Source: Rosettibacter sp964572725 (GTDB lineage Bacteria > Bacteroidota > Ignavibacteria > Ignavibacteriales > Melioribacteraceae). Taken from it: 64,000 bases of DNA. Location: positions 1 to 64,000 of the forward strand of contig CAZNFW010000005.1 in the NCBI GenBank assembly GCA_964572725.1. The letters run 5' to 3'. Under the pieces are notes generated by a model. That model saw only the letters and a program-made list of their open reading frames with translations. It was not told where the DNA came from and searched no databases. A program made the translations under genes and the position numbers. Shown in pieces: positions 36,703 to 44,938 of the stretch. Every line of letters starts with the position of its first letter. The stretch's first letter is position 1.

Positions 36703-37365
36703 TTATTTCTTATCTTTTTCATTAGTTGGAGCAGCTCGATGAGTTAATATATTATCAATAAGATTATATTCTTTTGCTTCATCTGCAGATAAGAAATAGT
36801 CACGGTCACAGTCCTTTGCAATTTGTTCGTAAGGTTTTCCTGTATGTTCTGATAAGATTTTGTAAATAGTATCACGTGTTTTAATCATTTCTCTTGCATG
36901 AATTTCAATGTCTGTAGTTTGTCCTTGTAATCCGCCAACCCACGGTTGATGAATTAAAATTTTGGAATGAGGCAGGGCAGAGCGTTTTCCAGGTTCACCA
37001 CCTGCAAGAAGAACAGCAGCCATACTTGCAGCTAAACCAACACATATAGTAGAAACTTTTGACTTTATGTATCTCATGGTATCATAAATTGCCAATCCAG
37101 CCGAAACACTTCCGCCAGGTGAATTGATGTAAAGGAAAATATCTTTTTCAGGATCTTCTGCTTCCAAGAATAATAATTGAGCAATTACCAGACTTGCAAT
37201 ATGGTCGTCAATTGCTGTCCCAAGAAATATAATTCTTTCACGAAGCAAACGAGAGAAAATATCCATTCCTCGTTCGCCTCGTCCTGTCTGCTCAATTACA
37301 TAAGGAACTAACTGATTAAATATTTCATAATTTTTTGAAAGGTAAGAATTCCAGAAATTATTCAT
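36703..37365 (-). CDS. clpP: ATP-dependent Clp protease proteolytic subunit
   Basis: A 220-residue ClpP serine protease. The catalytic serine is S114 in GLAASMAAVLLAGG, the histidine is H139 in ILIHQPWVGG, and the aspartate lies in KDCDRDYFLSADEA near 186-190. INSPGGSVSAGLAIYDTM is the substrate-binding region. It forms a tetradecameric barrel that works with ClpC (encoded at 15 kb) and possibly ClpX. The start overlaps the tig stop by eight bases; a terminator follows. Confidence 0.97.
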   Translation of the reverse strand: MNNFWNSYLSKNYEIFNQLVPYVIEQTGRGERGMDIFSRLLRERIIFLGTAIDDHIASLVIAQLLFLEAEDPEKDIFLYINSPGGSVSAGLAIYDTMRYIKSKVSTICVGLAASMAAVLLAGGEPGKRSALPHSKILIHQPWVGGLQGQTTDIEIHAREMIKTRDTIYKILSEHTGKPYEQIAKDCDRDYFLSADEAKEYNLIDNILTHRAAPTNEKDKK

Positions 37366-38659
37366 CTTCTTTTTCCCTTTTTTCTTTTAAATATTTTTCT
37401 GCATCAACTTCTTTTACTTTGGTATTCTCTTTCAGGAAATTAATTACTTTTTCTTCAAGTAACATATATGGTTTATAAGAATCTTTATAATATTTAATCA
37501 ATTTTTCTACGCTTATTCCAGTTTTCTCCGAATCTTCTTTTGCTAATTTTTCAATATCAGGATCATCAACAGTTATGTTTTCTGTTTTTGCAATATTATC
37601 TAAAATTATCTGCCATTTAGCATTCCACTCAGCTCGTGGTTTGAAATATTCAGTAGCTGCTTGTTCATCAATGTTTTGTCTATATCTTTTGGCATTTTCT
37701 TTTTCTTGTTCAACAAATCTTTTGAGCAATGACTCTACTAAGCTCGGAGGAGGCGAGAAATCATTATTCTTAACTACTTCACTCAAAATGTTATTTACAA
37801 AAATTTCTTCGGATTGTGATTGATAATATTCATTCAGATTTTTTCTAATTAACTCTTTCCATTCATCAAGATTTGATGCTTTGTTGTTTGTTATTTCTTT
37901 AATTAATTCTTCCGTAGGTTCTGGGATTATTTTCTTTTCAATTTTCACAATTTCTGCTTCATAATGATATTCTTCTCTATGTATTTCTTCTCCATGCTTG
38001 TGTTCGTCAACAAAATGAAATGGAAATTTATCACCGATTTTTTTGCCAATTGCATTTTCAATAATTTGTTTATTTACTCTTTTATCAGTTAAATCAATTG
38101 TAACATTTTCTGTTTTTTGTCCAATTATTGGTAATCCTGAATTATCAGTTCTCTGTAAATTAACAGTGATTCGATAATTATTATCTTCTACTTTTTCAGC
38201 TTCTTCAAAGCGAGCTCTGGATTCGAGATAATATTCTATTTCTTTTTCTATCTCTTCTTCATTTACCTTGAAAATTGGTTTTTCAATTTCAAGATTTTTA
38301 TAATTCTTCAATTCAATTTTGGGAGTGATCTCATATTTTATTTTGAATGAAAGCTTATCGCCTTTGACAAAATCAATATGCGTTAATGTAGGAGTGTTAA
38401 TAGGATTAATGTTTTCTTTTTCAGCGATTTCCCAGAATCGCTTATTAGCAATTTTTTCACTTGCATCATATTCAATTGCATCACCATAAAATTTTTTAAT
38501 AAGTGAAAGAGGTGCTTTCCCTTTTCTAAAACCATCGATGGTAATGTTTTTTCTTTCTTCTTCATATGCCTTTTCGATTTCAGGCAGTATTTCATCATAA
38601 GTCAAATTGACTTCGATTTCCTGAATTGAATCTCCGATTTGATTTACTTTGTAATCCAA
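37358..38659 (-). CDS. tig: Trigger factor
   Basis: A 433-residue ribosome-associated chaperone. The N-terminal ribosome-binding domain contains the FRKGKAP signature (about 44-50), the central part (about 155-245) is the FKBP-like region, and the C-terminal part is the long helical arm domain. It meets nascent chains at the exit tunnel in the cytoplasm. It sits in the common tig-clpP order, overlaps clpP, and starts 29 bases after a tRNA-Leu gene on the same strand, with which it may share a transcript. Confidence 0.95.
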   Translation of the reverse strand: MDYKVNQIGDSIQEIEVNLTYDEILPEIEKAYEEERKNITIDGFRKGKAPLSLIKKFYGDAIEYDASEKIANKRFWEIAEKENINPINTPTLTHIDFVKGDKLSFKIKYEITPKIELKNYKNLEIEKPIFKVNEEEIEKEIEYYLESRARFEEAEKVEDNNYRITVNLQRTDNSGLPIIGQKTENVTIDLTDKRVNKQIIENAIGKKIGDKFPFHFVDEHKHGEEIHREEYHYEAEIVKIEKKIIPEPTEELIKEITNNKASNLDEWKELIRKNLNEYYQSQSEEIFVNNILSEVVKNNDFSPPPSLVESLLKRFVEQEKENAKRYRQNIDEQAATEYFKPRAEWNAKWQIILDNIAKTENITVDDPDIEKLAKEDSEKTGISVEKLIKYYKDSYKPYMLLEEKVINFLKENTKVKEVDAEKYLKEKREKEDE

Positions 38660-38687
38660 TTATACCTCTTAATTTATTGATTATTAT

Positions 38688-38771
<84 letters not shown>

Positions 38772-38780
38772 ATTGGCTTG

Positions 38781-38810
38781 CAAAATTATGTAAAACTTAA
38801 GAAATATCAA
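38781..38810 (-). promoter_or_regulatory. Candidate FCB-type promoter for tRNA-Leu (and tig-clpP)
   Basis: On the minus strand TTG (38810-38808), 19 bases, then TAATTTTG (38788-38781), an exact TAnnTTTG. Its end is nine bases before the mature tRNA, the right place for a tRNA promoter. Confidence 0.55.
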
Positions 38811-38923
38811 AAAGTCAAACTTGATTTTCATACTGTTATTAAGTTCATTTTGTATTATAATTTATAGCTTATTGAAGTTATTATGCTTTCAAATTATTTG
38901 ATTTTTAAAATCTTTTGATTTTT

Positions 38924-40111
38924 ATGCAAAAATATTTGCTAATAATTTTCTTATTCTTTACGACAAGAACTTTCTATTCGCAGAATGGAATTATTAGAAG
39001 TTATTATCCTGATGGAAATTTATATTACGAAATTTCTTATGTGAATGATGTACTTGATGGCACTTCTTATTGGTATTATCCAAGTGGCAATTTAAAGGCA
39101 ATGAAAGAATTCAGTAAAGGTAAACTTAATGGATATGTCCGTGAATTTTATGAAAGCGGATTGATTAAAGAAGAATTTTATGTTAAAGATGGAATTAAAG
39201 ATGGGACACATCGAATTTATTATGAAAATGGAGCATTAAAAGAAATTAATATTTACGAAGAAGGTAAACTTATTTCTTCAAATAAATTTGAATATGATCC
39301 AAATTATACTGCACCTCCAGAATCATATCTTGCTGGAAATAGACAGCAAGAGATACTTAAAAAGAAAAAACAGGAATTAATTTGCGATGTTGATATTTGT
39401 CCAATTCCAGTTGGTGGTATGAAAATAATTCAGGATAATTTAATTTATCCAGAACATGCATTGATGTACGGATTGGAAGGAGAGGTTATTTTAATTGCAT
39501 CAATAGATGAAAAAGGAGATGTAATGAATACAGAGGTCATTAAAGGTTTGGGATTGGGTTGTAATGAAGCAGCTGAAGAAGCGGTTAAGAAAACTAAATT
39601 CATACCTGGTCAAAAAGATGGAAAAGTTGTTCCTTCAAGAGTAACATTAAAAGTGGAATTCAAAATATTTGATAAGACAGTAGTTCTTAACAATGGTTTG
39701 AACAACGAAAAAGATAAAGCTGAAAAAAAGGATGTTCAATTAAATGCTGGTATTCAAACTAAGAATACACCTGTAGATCAAACTAATCAAGATATAAGGA
39801 AAAAAACAGAGATAATTTGTAATTACGAAGAATGTCCTTATCCTGTTGGAGGATTAAGAAGCATTAATGACCATTTAGAAATTCCATTTATTGCAAAAAG
39901 ACTGAAGCTTAAAGGAGAAATAATTATTGAAGCAACAATAGACAAATTTGGAATAGTTCGAGATACAAAAGTAATACAGGGCATCGGATATGGATGTGAT
40001 GAAGCAGTTGAATCTGCATTAATGCGTACGAAATTTAATCCTGCAAGATTATCTAATAATGATGTTGATGCTGTAGTCAAAATTATTTTCCCTTTTGATT
40101 ATAATGATTAA
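38924..40111 (+). CDS. Exported protein with MORN-like repeats and two TonB C-terminal domains
   Basis: A 395-residue protein. After a signal peptide (QKYLLIIFLFFTTRTFYS) come about five MORN/YwqK-type repeats (about 20-115, with units such as YYPDGNLYYEISY and YYPSGNLKAMKEF). Two TonB C-terminal-like domains follow, about 158-250 and 302-392; each starts CP-x-PVGG and contains G-x-x-x-x-x-A-x-ID and a K-F-x-P step. These domains usually contact TonB-dependent receptors or act as periplasmic adaptors; having two in tandem is unusual. The ATG at 38924 is used although a TTG exists at 38915; no clear ribosome-binding site is seen. The 3' end overlaps the convergent thioredoxin-like gene by 29 bases. 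Confidence 0.8.
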   Translation: MQKYLLIIFLFFTTRTFYSQNGIIRSYYPDGNLYYEISYVNDVLDGTSYWYYPSGNLKAMKEFSKGKLNGYVREFYESGLIKEEFYVKDGIKDGTHRIYYENGALKEINIYEEGKLISSNKFEYDPNYTAPPESYLAGNRQQEILKKKKQELICDVDICPIPVGGMKIIQDNLIYPEHALMYGLEGEVILIASIDEKGDVMNTEVIKGLGLGCNEAAEEAVKKTKFIPGQKDGKVVPSRVTLKVEFKIFDKTVVLNNGLNNEKDKAEKKDVQLNAGIQTKNTPVDQTNQDIRKKTEIICNYEECPYPVGGLRSINDHLEIPFIAKRLKLKGEIIIEATIDKFGIVRDTKVIQGIGYGCDEAVESALMRTKFNPARLSNNDVDAVVKIIFPFDYND

Positions 40112-40712
40112 TTAAATTAGAGATAATTTTATAAAATTCTTTTTCAATGGATTTACCCTGATCCTTAACGTACCATATATGAAGCTGCTCAAGAAATTCT
40201 TCTTTGGTTTTTCCCTCTGCTTTTAATTTATTAACTAAATCCTGTGCTTTTTTTGGTCTAGCCCCCCATTGAAAAAGTTCATTTCCTTCATTATCAAAAG
40301 CTATTAGTTTTGGAATGCTTCTTGTTCCATTTGTTAAATACAAATCCATTATATCAATGTTTTTATCTCTTTCTAAAATTCTTAAATCAATTAAAGAGTT
40401 GCATTCAGCAAATTTTGAAATATATGGAAGTATTTGAGCAGAATCCCCGCACCAATGTTCAGTAAGTATCATCCACAACTGTGGCTCCCGAATTTTTTTA
40501 ATGAGTTCACATAAATCTTTATTGATATTATAAGTTTTTTCAATTCTTGTTGAGCGTTGATAATTTAATTTAAGCAGATTAGCTGATATTCCTTCATATT
40601 CATTCAAATTATTTTTATTTATTAATTCTACTTTTTGTTTTAATGAATCAATATATTCCTGATATTTCATGCCATTGTGAGGTCTCTTTTCTAAAAAGAA
40701 TTTATGTGCCAT
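40083..40712 (-). CDS. Thioredoxin-fold protein with a WCGDS motif
   Basis: A 209-residue cytoplasmic thioredoxin-like protein. The fold is signalled by ILTEHWCGDSAQILPYI followed by a cis-proline segment RSIPKLIAFDNEGNEL. The usual CxxC is replaced by C-G-D-S, leaving one cysteine, so it is not a normal dithiol reductase; this motif is common in a small family of bacterial thioredoxin-like proteins of unknown role. AGGAG lies six bases before the ATG. The gene is convergent with, and overlaps by 29 bases, the TonB-domain gene. Confidence 0.82.
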   Translation of the reverse strand: MAHKFFLEKRPHNGMKYQEYIDSLKQKVELINKNNLNEYEGISANLLKLNYQRSTRIEKTYNINKDLCELIKKIREPQLWMILTEHWCGDSAQILPYISKFAECNSLIDLRILERDKNIDIMDLYLTNGTRSIPKLIAFDNEGNELFQWGARPKKAQDLVNKLKAEGKTKEEFLEQLHIWYVKDQGKSIEKEFYKIISNLINHYNQKGK

Positions 40713-40860
40713 TTTTACTCCTGATTATTGTATTCAAAAATAAAATTTATGTACTTTTTAATGAACTTCAGATTAAATAACATATTGTTTTTATAATAAG
40801 TTTCTAATAAAAAATTCTGGTATAGATATTGTAAAAATAATTACAAAGCCTGGAGGAAAT

Positions 40861-41982
40861 ATGAAACGGAAAATAATTTACTTGCTGTTACTTGTAGGAT
40901 TGATTGTTTCAACTAATAATGCAAAGCCATTATTAAGAAATCATTCTTATGAAATGTTTTATCATTCATTAAAACCTTATGGTGAATGGATTGAAATTGA
41001 AGAAGGTATTGTTGCATGGCGACCAATAAAAATTAGAATAGACTGGAAACCATACTTAATTGGAAGATGGTGCTGGACAAAGTATGGATGGTATTGGGAT
41101 TCATTTGAGCCTTTTGGATGGGCTGTATATCATTATGGAAGATGGTATTATGATGATTATTATGGATGGATATGGATTCCTGATGATGTTTGGGGACCTT
41201 CATGGGTCGAATGGCGCTATGATGATTATTATATTGGATGGGCTCCTTTACCTCCATATGCTCATTTTAGAATTAATATTGGTATTCATTTTACTATAAG
41301 CTGGCACTCGCATTATTCATACTGGAACTTTGTGAGATATGAGCATTTTTGCAATCGTAATGTTAGATATTATATTGTCGATTCAAGGCGAATTCCAGTA
41401 ATATTTGAAAGAACAAAATATAGAAATGATTATTACTATCGAGATGGCAGAATTATTAATGCGGGGATTGATAAAAGTATTGTTGAAAGAAAATCACGAT
41501 TTAGAATAAGAGAATTTGAAATTAATAACCTAGATGATTATAAAAACATAGATAGAATAAGAGACAGAGATAAAAATAAAATTTATACATATAGATTAGG
41601 AGAAAGAGATTATCGCATTATTAATGATAGAAATTTTGAATTAAGAAAAGCAGATAGAAAGACTACTCTTGAACGTGAAAAATTAATTTTGCCAGAGAGA
41701 GAAGTTATCAGAAAAAATATAAATGAAAATAAATTTGATTTAGGGGAAAATAAAGAAGACAAAACTTTTAATTTAGAGAAAAGAAATCAAGATTTAGATA
41801 AAAATTATAACAGAGAAAGGAATAAATATTTAGAACAAAATCGAAATTTTGAAAAGCAAAATGAAATTAAAAATCAAAGTGAAAGAAATATTAGAGAGCA
41901 AAGAAGTAGAGAATCTGAAAACAGAAAAATTAATTATGATAGAAAAGAAAGAAATTCTAATAGTGTGAGAAGAAATAGATGA
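40861..41982 (+). CDS. DUF6600-like exported protein with a charged low-complexity tail
   Basis: A 373-residue exported protein. A signal peptide (about 1-21) precedes an aromatic-rich domain (about 25-140) with repeated short motifs such as YGWYWDSFEPFGWAVYHYG, GWIWIPDDVWGPSWVEWR and YIGWAPLPP, as in DUF6600 proteins. From about 190 to the end the sequence is dominated by Arg, Glu, Asn and Lys with little aliphatic content and is probably disordered. GGAGG lies four bases before the ATG, and a strong terminator follows. Function unknown; members are often found in cell-envelope contexts. Confidence 0.75.
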   Translation: MKRKIIYLLLLVGLIVSTNNAKPLLRNHSYEMFYHSLKPYGEWIEIEEGIVAWRPIKIRIDWKPYLIGRWCWTKYGWYWDSFEPFGWAVYHYGRWYYDDYYGWIWIPDDVWGPSWVEWRYDDYYIGWAPLPPYAHFRINIGIHFTISWHSHYSYWNFVRYEHFCNRNVRYYIVDSRRIPVIFERTKYRNDYYYRDGRIINAGIDKSIVERKSRFRIREFEINNLDDYKNIDRIRDRDKNKIYTYRLGERDYRIINDRNFELRKADRKTTLEREKLILPEREVIRKNINENKFDLGENKEDKTFNLEKRNQDLDKNYNRERNKYLEQNRNFEKQNEIKNQSERNIREQRSRESENRKINYDRKERNSNSVRRNR

Positions 41983-42003
41983 AAATTTTGTTGAATTAAA
42001 AAG

Positions 42004-42030
42004 AAACCCCGATAAATCGGGGTTTTTTTT
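42004..42030 (+). terminator. Intrinsic terminator after the DUF6600-like gene
   Basis: A 10-bp perfect stem AAACCCCGAT/ATCGGGGTTT (42004-42013 with 42016-42025) leads into eight Ts. It also lies just after the rpmB stop on the other strand, where the A-rich side can serve as a T-tract, so it may be bidirectional. Confidence 0.88.
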
Positions 42031-42035
42031 ATCTT

Positions 42036-42275
42036 TTATCTCACTTTAATTTTTTTAGTGGTTATAAGTTTTGCTAATTCCCCAGTACCGTTTTTAGCGA
42101 GTGTTCTTAATGCGCTGGTCGTTAATTTAACTGTCACAAATCTATTAAGTTCTTTAACCCAGATTCTTTTCTTCTGGAGATTAGGTAAAAATCTTCTTTT
42201 TGTTTTGTTATGAGCATGAGAGATATTGTGACCACTTACTGGACCAACACCCGTTATTTGACATCTTCGAGCCAT
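42036..42275 (-). CDS. rpmB: 50S ribosomal protein L28
   Basis: A 79-residue bL28. It begins MARRCQITGVGPVSGHNISH, followed by NKTKRRFLPNLQKKRIW and TTSALRTL, which are typical of the family. The frame is open to 42311, but the start at 42275 matches the family N-terminus. It has no CxxC zinc motif. On its strand TATGTTTG (42312-42305) lies 30 bases before the start and may be the -7 element of its promoter. No other ribosomal gene is adjacent. Confidence 0.96.
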   Translation of the reverse strand: MARRCQITGVGPVSGHNISHAHNKTKRRFLPNLQKKRIWVKELNRFVTVKLTTSALRTLAKNGTGELAKLITTKKIKVR

Positions 42276-42347
42276 TATTTTTCCATTTTTAATTTTTTTG
42301 CACGCAAACATAATAAATTTATCTAAAAAAAAAAATTGATTATAAAA

Positions 42348-42836
42348 TTATTCACGTTTGCCAAGTTCGTGGTCAAGCATAAATAAACTTCCTGCATGTT
42401 CACCAATCAGTTTCATGGTATCAACTATTTTTTGAACTGATGAAACTTCTTCTACTTGCTCTTTAACAAACCATTGTAAAAAGTTATTTGTTGCATGGTC
42501 TTTTTCTTCAATTGCTAAGTTTACTAAGTCGTTTATTCTTTTGGTTATGTATTCTTCATGTTTTAATGCTTCTTCAAAAGCTTCAAGAGGAGAATTCCAT
42601 TCTAACTTAGGTTTTTCAATTTTATCTAATGTAACTTTTTTCCCGACTTCATTTATAAATTCAAAAAATTTCATTGCATGTTCATATTCTTCTTTTGATT
42701 GTTTTTTCATCCAATTAGCAAAACCTCTCCAATTTTTCGCTTCAAAATAAGCAGCCATCGATAAATACAAATATGAAGAAAATAGTTCTGCATTTAATTG
42801 TTCATTTAATGCTTTTTCCATTTTGTTTGAAATCAT
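42348..42836 (-). CDS. ftnA: Non-haem ferritin
   Basis: A 162-residue bacterial ferritin that stores iron in a 24-subunit shell. Ferroxidase ligands line up with E. coli FtnA: E17, E50, H53, E94, Q127 and E130 are all present at the same numbers. NWMKKQSKEEYEHAMKFFEF and the NNFLQWFVKEQVEE helix are characteristic. It contains no bacterioferritin haem methionine site. It is probably transcribed alone; no Fur box was recognised. Confidence 0.96.
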   Translation of the reverse strand: MISNKMEKALNEQLNAELFSSYLYLSMAAYFEAKNWRGFANWMKKQSKEEYEHAMKFFEFINEVGKKVTLDKIEKPKLEWNSPLEAFEEALKHEEYITKRINDLVNLAIEEKDHATNNFLQWFVKEQVEEVSSVQKIVDTMKLIGEHAGSLFMLDHELGKRE

Positions 42837-42936
42837 AATATACCTCTTTTTTTGTTGTAGTTAATTATACAAATTATTACTCTTTCAAACAAAAAAAATT
42901 ATTTTTAGTTCATTCTTAAAAAATAAAAATAAAATT

Positions 42937-43632
42937 ATGATTAAAATATTTGCATTGCTTATAAAAACTTTTTTGGTATTTACATTGTGGATTGTTTTTA
43001 TATTAATTGTCTTTAGATTTATAAATCCAGCTTCGTCAGCATTTATGTATTCTTATGATAATAATTCTTTGGGTTCGCTATTCAGCAATCAAAATATAAA
43101 ATATAATCCTGTTTCGATTGATAAAGTATCGTTGTATGTTCCATTAGCTGTAATTGCTTCTGAGGATCAGAGATTTTTTGAACATTTTGGTTTTGATTTT
43201 ATTCAAATAAAAAAAGCAATGAAAGAAAATGAACATAGAAAAAGAATTCGAGGTGCCAGTACAATTACTATGCAGGTAGCAAAAAATTTATTTTTGTTTC
43301 CTTCAAAAATATTTTTCAGAAAAGTTTTGGAAGCTTATTACACTTTATTAATTGAACTGCTTTGGTCAAAGAAAAGAATTATTGAAGTTTATTTAAATAT
43401 TGCTGAGATGGGAAAAGGAATTTATGGAATTAAAAACGCATCAAAAATATATTATAAAAAAAATCCTGATAAGCTTACGAAATTAGAAGCAGCCACAATT
43501 GCATCAGTTTTACCAAATCCTCGTAAAAGAAATCCGGTAAAGCCAAGTAATTATTTATTGTACAGAAGAAATAAAATTGCAGAACAGATGGATTTAATTG
43601 GAGGAATTAGTTTTATAAAAAATAATTTGTAG
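42937..43632 (+). CDS. mtgA: Monofunctional biosynthetic peptidoglycan transglycosylase
   Basis: A 231-residue GT51 glycosyltransferase that polymerises lipid II into glycan strands. An N-terminal membrane anchor (about 5-28) precedes the GT51 signatures: ASEDQRFFEHFGFD with the catalytic glutamate, RGASTITMQVAKNLF, and YLNIAEMGKGIYGI. No transpeptidase domain follows, so it is MtgA rather than a class A PBP. Its stop abuts the stop of the next, opposite gene. Confidence 0.95.
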   Translation: MIKIFALLIKTFLVFTLWIVFILIVFRFINPASSAFMYSYDNNSLGSLFSNQNIKYNPVSIDKVSLYVPLAVIASEDQRFFEHFGFDFIQIKKAMKENEHRKRIRGASTITMQVAKNLFLFPSKIFFRKVLEAYYTLLIELLWSKKRIIEVYLNIAEMGKGIYGIKNASKIYYKKNPDKLTKLEAATIASVLPNPRKRNPVKPSNYLLYRRNKIAEQMDLIGGISFIKNNL

Positions 43633-44067
43633 TTATTTCTCAGCCGTGAGCTCCAGGCATTTTAATAAAATACTTTCAGCATTAGAACCCTCAAGTATTG
43701 GAGTGGTATACTTATAATTAATGTCATTTTCATTATAATTGTAAGAATAACTTTTTATTACATTATTATTTTTATCATAATAAATTATTTGAAGAATACT
43801 ATACCTTTTTAATTTTTTATTTAGAAGGTAATAAGTTTTTGTTTTATAAATTTCTTTATCAATCATTTCGATTGAAATTGGTATCGAATAGATTTCTAAA
43901 ACCCAAACATAAATATCATCATTATTGTTAATGATATTTGATGAGTTTATAAAAACTTTATAATCGTCTTTGGTTTTTATTTCAACCCAATTTTCTTGTA
44001 AAATTTGTGATGAAGTGTTAATTAATAAAACAAATAAAATTGATAAAGTTGCAGATGTAAATTTCAT
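43633..44067 (-). CDS. Small exported protein, possibly surface-adhesin E-like
   Basis: A 144-residue protein with a signal peptide (KFTSATLSILFVLLINTSSQ) and a single small beta-rich domain: WVEIKTKDDYKVFINSSNII, then VWVLEIYS and a Y-rich C-terminal part. The pattern (aromatic W near the start, a D-x-x-x-x-YI-type strand, a conserved VWV strand) recalls the small surface-adhesin protein E domain found in many Gram-negative periplasmic proteins. The assignment is by pattern only. It is very AT-rich and Asn/Tyr-rich. Confidence 0.6.
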   Translation of the reverse strand: MKFTSATLSILFVLLINTSSQILQENWVEIKTKDDYKVFINSSNIINNNDDIYVWVLEIYSIPISIEMIDKEIYKTKTYYLLNKKLKRYSILQIIYYDKNNNVIKSYSYNYNENDINYKYTTPILEGSNAESILLKCLELTAEK

Positions 44068-44114
44068 AATTTATCCCTCAATTGATGATTTCAGTAAAAA
44101 TTATTTCAGGCAAA

Positions 44115-44172
44115 AAGCGGAGGGGGATTCTCAGCCGGAGGCTGATGAGCCTTTGGCTCAGAACCCCGTGGC
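44115..44172 (-). pseudogene. Duplicated tRNA-Ser 3' end carrying a double palindrome in its T-loop
   Basis: Read on the minus strand this segment matches the 3' end of the tRNA-Ser(CGA) at 44446-44534: GCCACGGGG-TTC ... GAATCCCC-CTCCGC, with a T-stem shortened by one or two pairs. Exactly between TTC and GAA of the T-loop lie 30 extra bases (44131-44160) that are two adjacent perfect hairpins: TCAGCC-GGA-GGCTGA and TGAGCC-TTT-GGCTCA on the plus strand. There is no anticodon or acceptor 5' half, so it cannot be a working tRNA. Confidence 0.75.
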
Positions 44173-44180
44173 TATAATAA

Positions 44181-44420
44181 TTATTTAAGTAATTCATCAA
44201 GAAATTTTCGACCATAGCCGCTCTTTAAGAATAATTCTCTTTTTCTTGCTTCAATTTTATTTTCATACTCTTCAACATACAAAAGTTTCCATGGAATACC
44301 GCTCTTTGTAAATTTAGATTTAGCATGATTATGCTCATACAATCTTTTTTCAACATTTTGTGAAGAGCCAATATATCTTTTATTAAGCTTTTGACTATAA
44401 ATTACGTAAACGTAATACAA
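44181..44420 (-). CDS. GIY-YIG nuclease-domain protein (URI/YhbQ type)
   Basis: A 79-residue single-domain GIY-YIG endonuclease-like protein. The YVYVIYS and RYIGSSQNVEKRLYEHN elements give the GIY and YIG strands and the catalytic arginine, and EARKRE supplies the metal-binding glutamate. Such small proteins (UPF0213/COG2827 type) are abundant in FCB genomes and often lie next to tRNA genes. This one starts 25 bases past the 3' end of tRNA-Ser(CGA) on the same strand, and a duplicate of that tRNA's 3' end follows eight bases after its stop, which is the layout of a tRNA-targeting mobile element. Confidence 0.88.
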   Translation of the reverse strand: MYYVYVIYSQKLNKRYIGSSQNVEKRLYEHNHAKSKFTKSGIPWKLLYVEEYENKIEARKRELFLKSGYGRKFLDELLK

Positions 44421-44445
44421 ATAAGAAAAAATGAATTGTTATAAG

Positions 44446-44534
44446 CGGAGAGGGGGGGATTCGAACCCCCGTGGCGCTAAATTGCACCAAACGGTTTTCG
44501 AGACCGCCGCATTCAACCACTCTGCCACCTCTCC
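44446..44534 (-). tRNA. tRNA-Ser(CGA)
   Basis: An 89-base tRNA with a long variable arm. The acceptor stem is GGAGAGG/CCTCTCC (44528-44534 with 44447-44453), discriminator G (44446), the T-arm has TTCGAAT, and the anticodon loop CTCGAAA gives CGA. CCA is not encoded. It is immediately upstream of the GIY-YIG gene. Confidence 0.95.
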
Positions 44535-44849
44535 AGCAGAATTAACATAAAATCTTAAAATCAAAATTAGGAAAAATCATTTATAATTACATGAGGTTTG
44601 GAAGACGGATAAAAATATTTTTAAAATACCATTTAAAATTTTTTAGTAACTATCATTATTTCTATATTTGTATAAAAATTTTTTATGTTCTATAAAATTT
44701 TTGAAGTGTTATAAATGTTAGCAGCTTTGGTTGAAAATTTTAGTATGGATTTAAGTTATAAAATCTGAGAAATGCAGGGATTGTTGATTATCCACTTTTT
44801 TATAGAGAAGCTGACAAGAATAAATTTTTTATTATAGTTCTAAAAAATT
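44535..44849. other. Spacer between two divergent tRNA-Ser genes
   Basis: A 315-base AT-rich spacer with no credible frame. Two similar stretches, TTTTTTATGTTCTATAAAA (around 44675-44700) and TTTTTTATTATAGTTCTAAA (around 44826-44846), may be an old duplication; the second ends directly before tRNA-Ser(GGA). On the minus strand TAATTTTG lies about 27 bases before tRNA-Ser(CGA) without a matching TTG. Confidence 0.4.
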
Positions 44850-44938
44850 GGAGAGATGCAGGAGTGGTTTAACTGGCACGCCTGGAGAGCGTGTGTCCGC
44901 CCATCGGCGGACCGTGGGTTCGAATCCCACTCTCTCCG
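44850..44938 (+). tRNA. tRNA-Ser(GGA)
   Basis: An 89-base tRNA. The acceptor stem is GGAGAGA/TCTCTCC (44850-44856 with 44931-44937), discriminator G, anticodon stem CACGC/GCGTG with loop CTGGAGA, giving GGA. The variable arm is a perfect 7-bp stem GTCCGCC/GGCGGAC with a four-base loop. CCA is not encoded. Confidence 0.95.

Noticed and set aside
43970..44188. Plus-strand frame running through the tRNA-Ser fragment
   Set aside because: It is antisense to an exported protein gene and its tail is only the translated palindrome; no ribosome-binding site or family match.
44788..44796. DnaA-box-like TTATCCACT
   Set aside because: A single 8/9 match with no cluster, no dnaA or dnaN nearby and no AT-rich unwinding layout, so not an origin.
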